The position numbers and the translations under genes are program-made. Source: Elusimicrobiota bacterium (GTDB lineage Bacteria > Elusimicrobiota > Elusimicrobia > FEN-1173). Taken from it: a DNA stretch of 64,000 bases. Under the pieces are notes generated by a model. The model searched no databases, was not told where the DNA came from, and was given only the letters and a program-made list of their open reading frames with translations. The stretch spans positions 1,984,001 through 2,048,000 of the forward strand of contig JADJJR010000001.1 of NCBI GenBank assembly GCA_016706425.1, read 5' to 3'. This document shows positions 22,657 to 28,925 of this stretch, in pieces (positions within the stretch are counted from its first letter, which is position 1; each line of letters begins with the position of its first letter).

Positions 22657-23992
22657 ACCAATCCACCCGGCGGGTGAGAACCATCGACACCCCCAGCAAG
22701 ACGCCCAAGGCCAGATTGCCAACGAGAAACGCGTTGTCCTCCATTTGGAGGAGGACATACAGAAACGCGTACAAAACCGACAGGACCCCGGCCATCACGG
22801 CCCCGCTTTTGACCGACGCGAAAACAGCCCGCGCGTAGAACCCGATCATCGCGACCACCGAAACCGCCGCCGAAACGTAGGCCCCCGCGAAACCGATTTT
22901 TTCGGACAACGCCAGCAACAGCGAAAAGAAAAAGACGAGGGCCAACCCGATGAGCAGGTATTGCACGGGATGCGCGGGGCGCCGCCCCACCACCTCCATG
23001 ACGAAAGCCGAAAAGAGCGTGACCATCAAGATCAACACCGCGTACTTTGACGCCCGCTCGGTGGACTGGTATTGATCCACCGGAATCTCGAGACGGACCC
23101 CGAAGACGGAACCGTCGCCCGCTTGAAACGGGTTGCCTAGGCCGGCCCACTGTTCCAGGTCTTTGGTCGTCCATTGTTGCGGGAAGTTGCGGTTGAAATG
23201 AAGGACCGACCACCCCGCGCTGAAACCCGACGGGCCCACGGCCCGTTCCACGGGAAGGAACGCGCCTTGGAAACTCGGCGAGGGCCAGGCGGAACGAAGA
23301 CGCACGTCGTTGGTCTTGCCGACCGGGGAAAAGCCCAAAAACCCGCTGCCGTTCAAATGAACGGGGAAGGAAAACGTTTCCGAACTTTTGGCCGTGAGGG
23401 GGACGGGGGCGCAGGCCCCCGACACAACGGGACCCAACCCGTGGATCCCCGGTTCAAAGACCACAACCGCGCCCCCCCGTTTCAAGGAAAGGACCGACCG
23501 CACCCCTTTCACGTCGGACAAACCCAAACAGAGGCGGGCCTCCTTCCAGCGCATCCGGTCTTCGGCCAAGCCCAGGGCCCCGATATGGGGGGGCCCGAAG
23601 GTCGCGGCGACGTCCGCCTTGAGGGAATAAACGATGGTTTCGTAAAGGCCGCGGCGCCGCTTTTCGGTCGCGACGTCGCCGTCGATCGTCAAGGTTTCGG
23701 GCAAAAAAGCCGCGTGGGCCGTGCCGACCAACGTTTCTCCCCGGGGCCCGGGAACCCCCACCGAATAAGGAACCGTGAGCCACGGCCCCGTCCATGTTTG
23801 CGGGGCCCCCCATTTCGCGGCGATTTCGTCGAGCACGCCGCCGCGCGCGTTCTTCCGCTCGCGCAACAAGGACTTGATCATCTGGACCGGGATCAACAAA
23901 ACCAACAACAGGAAACCCAGAACAAAAATTTTCAATCCGACGGAAGTTCGCAACCAGCGCGCCACCGGGTGTTGGGGAGCGTTTTGGCTCAT
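22625..23992 (-). CDS. creD: CreD-like inner-membrane protein
   Basis: The 455-residue protein has an N-terminal helix (IFVLGFLLLVLLIPVQMI) followed by ERKNARGGVLDEIAAKWG and the strand TGPWLTVPY, all characteristic of CreD. It then has a large periplasmic domain (about 60-300), a VDQYQSTERASKYAVL motif and a C-terminal cluster of helices (PVQYLLIGLALVFFFSLLLALSE). CreD is an inner-membrane protein of the CreBC regulon in enterobacteria, linked to envelope integrity and beta-lactam or colicin responses; its biochemical role is unclear. The start at 23992 overlaps the stop of a 28-codon upstream ORF as ATGA. No CreBC genes are in the window; control may instead come from the palindrome at 24143-24159. 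Confidence 0.88.
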   Translation of the reverse strand: MSQNAPQHPVARWLRTSVGLKIFVLGFLLLVLLIPVQMIKSLLRERKNARGGVLDEIAAKWGAPQTWTGPWLTVPYSVGVPGPRGETLVGTAHAAFLPETLTIDGDVATEKRRRGLYETIVYSLKADVAATFGPPHIGALGLAEDRMRWKEARLCLGLSDVKGVRSVLSLKRGGAVVVFEPGIHGLGPVVSGACAPVPLTAKSSETFSFPVHLNGSGFLGFSPVGKTNDVRLRSAWPSPSFQGAFLPVERAVGPSGFSAGWSVLHFNRNFPQQWTTKDLEQWAGLGNPFQAGDGSVFGVRLEIPVDQYQSTERASKYAVLILMVTLFSAFVMEVVGRRPAHPVQYLLIGLALVFFFSLLLALSEKIGFAGAYVSAAVSVVAMIGFYARAVFASVKSGAVMAGVLSVLYAFLYVLLQMEDNAFLVGNLALGVLLGVSMVLTRRVDWFRSAPDSDAN

Positions 23993-24075
23993 GACAGGGC
24001 CCCCGGCCCCGGCGAGACCCCGGCGCGAATCCCGAGCGAAAGACACGAAAAGGCGGAATTATTTTTCAAACGCAT
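23989..24075 (-). CDS. 28-codon ORF translationally coupled to creD
   Basis: An ATG at 24075 has a strong AGGAG site six bases upstream. The frame runs 28 codons and stops at the TGA that overlaps the creD ATG (ATGA). The product begins MRLKNNSAFSCLSLGIRAG, with no recognisable domain. creD itself has no good ribosome-binding site, so translation of this small ORF probably delivers ribosomes to creD. It may be a leader peptide rather than a functional protein. Confidence 0.5.
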   Translation of the reverse strand: MRLKNNSAFSCLSLGIRAGVSPGPGALS

Positions 24076-24142
24076 GAAGGACTCCTTTGAAACCATCCCC
24101 TAAACCCGTTTCGAAACATGGACATGGAAAATCATCGATTTA

Positions 24143-24159
24143 TTGACACCCGGTGTCAA
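24143..24159. promoter_or_regulatory. TTGACACC-C-GGTGTCAA palindromic operator over the creD promoter
   Basis: This is a perfect 17-base inverted repeat with eight-base arms and one central base. On the minus strand it supplies the -35 TTGACA (24159-24154), and a weaker -10 (GATGAT) lies 17 bases on, directed at the leader ORF and creD. The symmetry and the GACA/TGTC half-sites are typical of TetR-family operators. No TetR gene is adjacent. Confidence 0.55.
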
Positions 24160-24234
24160 CCCGAGGGAAACGCGCGGCGCGCGTCGGCCCCCTCCGGCGA
24201 TTTTTCGAGCGGCTTCCTCCCCCCCTCCCCCCCC

Positions 24235-25125
24235 TTAATAATTTCCCTTAAGAGCCGTCGCCAGGTCCGGGAAACGGAATTGAAACCCGGACTGGGCCAA
24301 CCGCCGGGGCTCGACCCGCGCGCTCGCCAAGAGCAGGCCCGAGGCCATCTCCCCCATGAGAAGGCGCGCGACGAAACCCGGCAGGGGCATCACCGTCGGG
24401 CGGCGCAGCACGCGGCCCAGGGTGTCCGTGAACGCCCGGTTGGTCACGGCCCCCGGCGCCGTCACGTTCACCGGGCCCGACAGAGAGTCGTTGTGCAGGA
24501 TATGCAGGAGAGCTTCCACCGCATCGGGCAGGGCCACCCAGCTCCACCATTGCCGGCCGTTTCCCATCGCTCCGCCCAAACCGAGGCGAAAGGGCAACAG
24601 CATCTTGGGCAGGGCCCCGCCCCGTCGGCTCAACACGATGCCGAACCGCGCGTGGGCCACCCGCAAACCCGCCGACCGCAGGGGATCCGCGGCGGCCTCC
24701 CATTCCCGGCACACCGAGGGCAAAAAACCTTCCCCGGCCACGCTGTCCTCGGACAGGACGTCGTTGCCGCGGTCGCCGTAAAAACCGATGGCGGAAGCCG
24801 AGAGGAAAATCCGCGGGGGCCGTTCCAGAGTGGTCAGCGCTTTCACCAAATTGGACGTGCCGTAAACGCGGCTGTCCCGAATGCGTTTTTTGCGGGCGGC
24901 CGTCCAACGGCCCGCGGCGATGCTTTCGCCCGCCAAATGGATGACCGCGTCGAACCCCTCCAGGAGCCGCAAGGGAATTTGCCCCGTGACGGGATCCCAA
25001 AGGACCCGGGGCGCCGTCACGGCGTTGCCGCGGGACAGACGGGTGACCTCGTGGCCCTGGTCCTGGACCGCCCTCGTCAACGCTTCGCCGATCAGCCCCG
25101 TGGATCCGGAAATCAATAGTTTCAT
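24235..25125 (-). CDS. TIGR01777-family NAD-dependent epimerase (YfcH/SulA-like)
   Basis: The 296-residue extended SDR has MKLLISGSTGLIGEALTRA, the family's VIHLAGESIAAGRWT, KKRIRDSRVYGTSNLVKAL, SASAIGFYGDRG and a C-terminal DUF1731 region (RRPTVMPLPGFVARLLMGEMA). Members are predicted NAD(P)-binding epimerases; the physiological substrate is unknown. GAGGAG lies just before the ATG at 25125. It is divergent from cstA with a 59-base intergenic region and heads toward the creD control region. Confidence 0.9.
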   Translation of the reverse strand: MKLLISGSTGLIGEALTRAVQDQGHEVTRLSRGNAVTAPRVLWDPVTGQIPLRLLEGFDAVIHLAGESIAAGRWTAARKKRIRDSRVYGTSNLVKALTTLERPPRIFLSASAIGFYGDRGNDVLSEDSVAGEGFLPSVCREWEAAADPLRSAGLRVAHARFGIVLSRRGGALPKMLLPFRLGLGGAMGNGRQWWSWVALPDAVEALLHILHNDSLSGPVNVTAPGAVTNRAFTDTLGRVLRRPTVMPLPGFVARLLMGEMASGLLLASARVEPRRLAQSGFQFRFPDLATALKGNY

Positions 25126-25154
25126 GGATGCTCCTCGTCTGGAAAGGTAATAGC

Positions 25155-25160
25155 TATAAT
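25155..25160 (+). promoter_or_regulatory. -10 box of the cstA-exbB-exbD-tonB operon
   Basis: A perfect TATAAT is followed 12 bases later by a GGAG ribosome-binding site (25173-25176) for the ATG at 25185. No good -35 box is visible, so an activator may be needed. Confidence 0.45.
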
Positions 25161-25184
25161 ATCAATTCGCATGGAGACTCCCCA

Positions 25185-26849
25185 ATGACCCTGGCCGGAC
25201 TGGCCGCGCTGGTGTGCGTCCTTTTCTTGGCGGCCTACCGGATCTACGGTTGGGCCCTGGGCCGGCTGTTTGGCCTCGACGCCCGCCGCGCCACCCCCGC
25301 CCACACCCAAAAAGACGGGGTGGATTTCGTCCCCGCCAAGGCGCCGCTTCTCTTGGCCGAACACTTTTCGGCCATCGCCGCCGCGGGTCCCATCGTGGGG
25401 CCGATTTTGGCCGGGCTCTGGTTCGGCTGGTTGCCGGCGCTGTTGTGGATCGTGTTCGGGTCGATTTTTTTCGGGGCGGTCCACGATTTCTCCAGCCTCA
25501 TCGGCTCGGTGCGCCACCGGGCCTCCTCCGTCGCCGAGATCGTCCGCGAACACATGGGCCCCCGGGCCTATCGGTTTTTCGCCGCCTTTGTTTGGCTGAC
25601 CCTGGTCTACGTGATCACGGCCTTCACCGACATCACGAGCGCGAGTTTCGCCGACCCCCGGTTCGGCGGCGGCGTGGCCACGGCCTCGACTCTTTATTTA
25701 TTGATCGGCCTGGGGCTGGGCGTGGCCCTGACGAAGGGGCGCGTGCCCCTCTGGGTCGCCACTTTGATCGCCGTCCCCCTGGTGGGCGCGGCTGTTTGGT
25801 GGGGTCCCGCGTTTCCGTTGCGGTTCCCGGAGGGCGGTTGGCTCCGGCCCCAGGTGGCCTGGGATTGGGTGATCCTGGGTTATTGCTTTGTCGCCTCCCT
25901 GGCCCCGCTGTGGCTTCTCCTCCAACCCCGGGGCTATCTGGGCGGGTTCTTCCTCTACGGGACGCTCGTGATCGGCGTGGTGGGCCTTTTCCTGGGCGGC
26001 GACAAAATCCAGTACCCGGCCTTCCTGGGCTTCACCAACGCCCAGGGCATGCCGCTTTTTCCCTTGCTTTTCGTGACGGTGGCCTGCGGGGCCTGTTCCG
26101 GCTTTCACGGCCTGGTGGGCTCGGGCACGACCTCCAAACAGGTGGATGTGGAAACCGACTGCCGCCTCGTGGGTTACGGGGGCATGCTGTTGGAGGCCCT
26201 GGTGGCGGTGGTCGCCCTGGCCACGCTCATGCTGCTGCCCGCCGGGGACGCCGCGTTGGGCATGAGCCCGGACCGGATCTACGCCAACGGGCTGGCGCGG
26301 TTCGTGGAGCGCTTCGGCGTGGACCCGGATCTGGCACGGACCTTCGCCCTGCTGGCCTTCGCGACCTTTATTTACGACACCCTGGACGTCAGCACCCGTC
26401 TCGGCCGCTACATGCTCCAGGAACTGACGGGCTGGCGCGGTGTCAAAGGCGGGGCGATGGCCACGCTCGCGACCCTGGCCCTCCCGGCCTATTTCGTGAC
26501 GCTCCGGATCACCGACGCGTCGGGCGCGGCCGTGCCGGCCTGGAAAGTTTTTTGGACGATTTTCGGCACGGCCAACCAACTGCTGGCGGGGCTCACCCTT
26601 TTGGGCCTCACGGTCTGGCTCAAACGCCGGGGGGGCCGCGCCTGGATCGCCACGGTGATTCCGATGGTTTTCATGATGGGAATGACCCTTTGGTCCCTGG
26701 CCAACACCATCGCCCCCTGGCTGAGGGACCTGCCCACCCGGCCGCGGTGGGAATCCATCCCCGTCGTGGCCCTGGTGCTCACGGCCCTGGCCCTGCTTTT
26801 GATTTTCGAATCGATCCAACATCTCCGTCGTGAAAGGACGTCCCCATGA
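25185..26849 (+). CDS. cstA: Carbon starvation protein A family transporter
   Basis: The 554-residue polytopic protein carries the CstA signature near its start (YGWALGRLFGLDARRATPAHTQKDGVDFVPAK), then AAAGPIVGPILAGLWFGWLPALLWI and HGLVGSGTTSKQVDVETDCR, with about 14 or more helices. CstA proteins import pyruvate or peptides during carbon limitation. The ATG at 25185 has GGAG eight bases upstream. The stop overlaps the exbB start as ATGA, so an energy-transducing ExbB-ExbD-TonB set is directly coupled to it, which is not a standard arrangement. The substrate could be pyruvate, peptides or another compound. Confidence 0.93.
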   Translation: MTLAGLAALVCVLFLAAYRIYGWALGRLFGLDARRATPAHTQKDGVDFVPAKAPLLLAEHFSAIAAAGPIVGPILAGLWFGWLPALLWIVFGSIFFGAVHDFSSLIGSVRHRASSVAEIVREHMGPRAYRFFAAFVWLTLVYVITAFTDITSASFADPRFGGGVATASTLYLLIGLGLGVALTKGRVPLWVATLIAVPLVGAAVWWGPAFPLRFPEGGWLRPQVAWDWVILGYCFVASLAPLWLLLQPRGYLGGFFLYGTLVIGVVGLFLGGDKIQYPAFLGFTNAQGMPLFPLLFVTVACGACSGFHGLVGSGTTSKQVDVETDCRLVGYGGMLLEALVAVVALATLMLLPAGDAALGMSPDRIYANGLARFVERFGVDPDLARTFALLAFATFIYDTLDVSTRLGRYMLQELTGWRGVKGGAMATLATLALPAYFVTLRITDASGAAVPAWKVFWTIFGTANQLLAGLTLLGLTVWLKRRGGRAWIATVIPMVFMMGMTLWSLANTIAPWLRDLPTRPRWESIPVVALVLTALALLLIFESIQHLRRERTSP

Positions 26850-27298
26850 TTTCCTCGTTTGACATTAAGCACACGCTGGCCCTGGGCTGGCCGGTGCTCT
26901 CGGTGCTGGCGGTTTTTTCCATCGTGACCGTGGCGGTTTTCATCGAATGTTGGTCCATCCACCGGTGGGTGCGGACGTTGTTGGGCCGCGGCCCGGCCGG
27001 CGAGGGGCTCAAGCCGCTCTTTGAACGGGTGGAACAGCGCCTGGCGCTCCTGGGCACCATCGCCAACGCGGCCCCCTTCGTGGGGCTCTTGGGCACCGTG
27101 GTCGGCATCATCCGGGCCTTCCACACCATCAGCCAGGCTTCGGGGGCGGGGGGCGGCATGGCCCTGGTGGCGGGGGGCATCTCCGAGGCGCTCGTGTCCA
27201 CGGCGGCCGGGCTCTTCGTGGCCATTCCGGCCAGCATGATCTTTAACTACTTCACCTACCACAACGAAAAGTTGGAGGAACGGGCGGAGGCGGCGTGA
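26846..27298 (+). CDS. exbB: MotA/TolQ/ExbB proton channel subunit
   Basis: The 150-residue protein has an N-terminal helix (WPVLSVLAVFSIVTVAVFIE) and the family core LALLGTIANAAPFVGLLGTVVGIIRAF followed by GGISEALVSTAAGLFVAIPASMIFNYF. It forms the pentameric inner-membrane channel that uses proton motive force to drive TonB or TolA. It is shorter than E. coli ExbB, as is common in many phyla. It overlaps cstA by ATGA and exbD by GTGA. Confidence 0.92.
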   Translation: MISSFDIKHTLALGWPVLSVLAVFSIVTVAVFIECWSIHRWVRTLLGRGPAGEGLKPLFERVEQRLALLGTIANAAPFVGLLGTVVGIIRAFHTISQASGAGGGMALVAGGISEALVSTAAGLFVAIPASMIFNYFTYHNEKLEERAEAA

Positions 27299-27741
27299 AA
27301 ATCCATCTCGGCTCCCACAAAAAGAAGCGTCTCATCACCGAGATCAACATGGTGCCGTTCATCGACGTCGTGTTGGTGCTGTTGATCATTTTCATGATCC
27401 TCTCGCCGTTCATCGGGCAGTCCCAGATTCCCGTCAACCTGCCGCGGGCAGCGACCTCGGCGGCCGGCGACGACGACACCCCGCTGCGGCTCAAGATCAC
27501 CCGGGACGGCGACTACTACGTGGGCGACGCCCGGGTGTTGCGCAACGACCTCGAAAACCGCCTGGCGGCGGCCCTGGCCAAAAGCGCCCGGCGCGCGGTG
27601 CTGATTGAGGCGGACCGGGACGTGGGCTTTAAGAACGTGGTGCTGGCCCTGGACGCGGCCCAAAAACTCAAGGCCGCCAAGGTGGGCGTGGCCGTCCTGC
27701 CGATCGAGGCGGCCCCCGCGGAAGGGGAAGCGCCCCGTTAA
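27295..27741 (+). CDS. exbD: ExbD/TolR biopolymer transport protein
   Basis: The 148-residue protein has a short cytoplasmic N-terminus, one membrane helix (INMVPFIDVVLVLLIIFMILS) containing the conserved aspartate required for proton coupling, and a periplasmic domain. The GTG start at 27295 overlaps the exbB stop (GTGA). It works with ExbB and TonB/TolA to energise outer-membrane processes. The sequence does not separate ExbD from TolR; no TolB or Pal is nearby, so the Exb assignment is favoured. Confidence 0.92.
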   Translation: MKIHLGSHKKKRLITEINMVPFIDVVLVLLIIFMILSPFIGQSQIPVNLPRAATSAAGDDDTPLRLKITRDGDYYVGDARVLRNDLENRLAAALAKSARRAVLIEADRDVGFKNVVLALDAAQKLKAAKVGVAVLPIEAAPAEGEAPR

Positions 27742-27759
27742 CGCGGCTTCGACCCGGCC

Positions 27760-28470
27760 ATGACCCGTTACGTCCTCTACTCCAGCCTGATTCATTTTTT
27801 GGCCGCCGTTGTATTCGCCTTTATCATGGGGCGATCGGCCGAACCGACGGCCTATTACGGGTTCCAATTTTTGGGCGGCCAGTCGGGGTTCGGGTCGGGC
27901 AAACTGGAGCCCGCTCCCGCCCCCACCACGGCGGCCCCCCCCGCGCCGATTTCCCCGGAAGAGGCCGCCCCGGCCTCCGACGACCCCAACCGGGTGGCCG
28001 TGGCCAAGGAACCGCCGAAAAAGTCCGAACCCAAACCCAAAACACCCCCGGCCAAGACCGGCGTCAAAGGCGGCCGGGGTGAATCGGCTTTAGGACGGGG
28101 AGATTTCCAGGGGTCCAAAACCGGGCCGGTGGGCGGCGTGGGCACCTCCCTGGAAATTGGCGGGTTCGGACCGGGAGGAGGTGGCGATGCCTCCAAGCAG
28201 TTCCCGTTCAAATGGTACGGGGAGCTCATTTACAAACGCCTTTGGGAGGCCTGGGACCGCACCGACGCCGGCACCCGGGAATGCAAAGTGGGCTTTGTGG
28301 TTCAACGGGACGGGTCCGTGAAATCCGTGAAGATCAAGGCCTCCTCGGGGGACTCTCTGTTCGACATGACCGCCAAACGAGCCGTGACCGCCGCCGCGCC
28401 CTTCCCTCCCCTGCCGGACGGGTTTAAGGAAAAGGAACTGCCGGTCCTCGTCCGCTTTCGACTTCAATAA
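27760..28470 (+). CDS. tonB: TonB/TolA-like energy transducer
   Basis: The 236-residue protein has a single N-terminal anchor (YVLYSSLIHFLAAVVFAFIMG), a Pro/Ala-rich then Gly-rich periplasmic spacer (about 50-150) and a C-terminal TonB/TolA domain (about 155-236) with YGELIYKRLWEAWDRT, VVQRDGSVKSVKI and KRAVTAAAPFPPLP. It spans the periplasm and transmits force from ExbB-ExbD to outer-membrane receptors. The C-terminal pattern resembles TonB-C/TolA-C equally. It follows exbD by 18 bases. Outer-membrane partners are not adjacent, although beta-barrels are encoded at 55886-58470. Confidence 0.88.
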   Translation: MTRYVLYSSLIHFLAAVVFAFIMGRSAEPTAYYGFQFLGGQSGFGSGKLEPAPAPTTAAPPAPISPEEAAPASDDPNRVAVAKEPPKKSEPKPKTPPAKTGVKGGRGESALGRGDFQGSKTGPVGGVGTSLEIGGFGPGGGGDASKQFPFKWYGELIYKRLWEAWDRTDAGTRECKVGFVVQRDGSVKSVKIKASSGDSLFDMTAKRAVTAAAPFPPLPDGFKEKELPVLVRFRLQ

Positions 28471-28783
28471 TTCTTTCGCCCGCTTCCGTTCCGATTGCAC
28501 TCCGTGTTTTGATTTTCGACCCCCCCTGTGGCGTTTCGAGCGCGATGGGGGGCTCGGCAGCGGGGCCGGACCTGTCCGATCCGGCCCGTTGGAAATTGAG
28601 GGCCGGAAGTTGGTCCGGCCTCCGGCACGCCATCGCGCGCAGGCCACGGGGGGGCGCGTTTTTGGGGTGCAGGGGCCCTTTTTGCGCGTCCAAAAAGGGC
28701 CCCTGCCCGGGTATGGGGCGGAGCCCCGAGCGGGAATCAGTGGGGAAAAAAGTTTCGATTTGTTTTAAATGTGCCCCGGGCCC
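28471..28783. other. Intergenic region with three strong hairpins, no gene seen
   Basis: Between tonB and the kimA promoter no protein frame looks real. The region contains GGGCCGGA/TCCGGCCC (28563-28587, nine-base loop), GGCCGGA/TCCGGCC (28601-28620, six-base loop AGTTGG) and a perfect 16-base-pair stem with a six-base loop (28669-28706). None has a U-tract on the plus strand, so they are not classical terminators. They could protect the tonB message end or form part of a longer leader. Confidence 0.5.
28669..28706. repeat. Perfect 16-bp inverted repeat
   Basis: The arm GCAGGGGCCCTTTTTG (28669-28684) is exactly repeated in reverse complement at 28691-28706 around the loop CGCGTC. It is the most stable structure in the tonB-kimA gap. 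It could be a transcription-pausing or message-stabilising stem; it lacks a following T-run. Confidence 0.75.
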
Positions 28784-28811
28784 TTGACAGGGGGGGCCGA
28801 AATGATAAGAT
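28784..28811 (+). promoter_or_regulatory. Promoter of the kimA-like leader, with a G7 tract in the spacer
   Basis: TTGACA (28784-28789), a 16-base spacer that begins with seven G residues, and TAAGAT (28806-28811). Transcription should start near 28818, leaving a leader of about 108 bases before the ATG at 28926. Confidence 0.55.
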
Positions 28812-28819
28812 CCCTCTGT

Positions 28820-28912
28820 CGCCCTTTCCTCCGGGAAAGGCGTGGCGGCAAACACTGTCGTTTGAACCGTCGTCTCGTTCCGCAGAAACGTTGTGGGAGC
28901 GAGACGTTTTTT
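28820..28912 (+). promoter_or_regulatory. Transcription attenuator upstream of the KimA-like permease
   Basis: The leader folds into three hairpins. P1 is 28820-28842, with a bulged C and a UCCG tetraloop. P2 is CAAAC/GUUUG (28849-28864) with the six-base loop ACUGUC, extendable by CGG/CCG. Last comes an 11-bp terminator stem, CGTCTCGTTCC (28871-28881) with GGAGCGAGACG (28896-28906), followed by six T (28907-28912). CGTTT at 28859-28863 can alternatively pair with AAACG at 28886-28890, which sits in the terminator loop, so an alternative fold exists. Ligand or protein effector is unknown. Confidence 0.6.
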
Positions 28913-28925
28913 ATTGATAACCGTT

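Noticed and set aside
24047..24234. Protein-coding frame on the plus strand between creD and the epimerase
   Set aside because: Open frames here are low-complexity and lack start signals. The region is better explained by the operator, promoter and 28-codon ORF on the minus strand.
25171..25188. Five-codon ORF ending on the cstA start (ATG GAG ACT CCC CAA TGA)
   Set aside because: Its GGAG is better explained as the ribosome-binding site of cstA. The ORF is too short to claim as a leader peptide.
28784..28925. ydaO-type c-di-AMP riboswitch before the KimA-like gene
   Set aside because: The leader from the predicted start is only about 108 bases, and I cannot find the conserved ydaO core. 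It is kept as an attenuator of unknown ligand instead.
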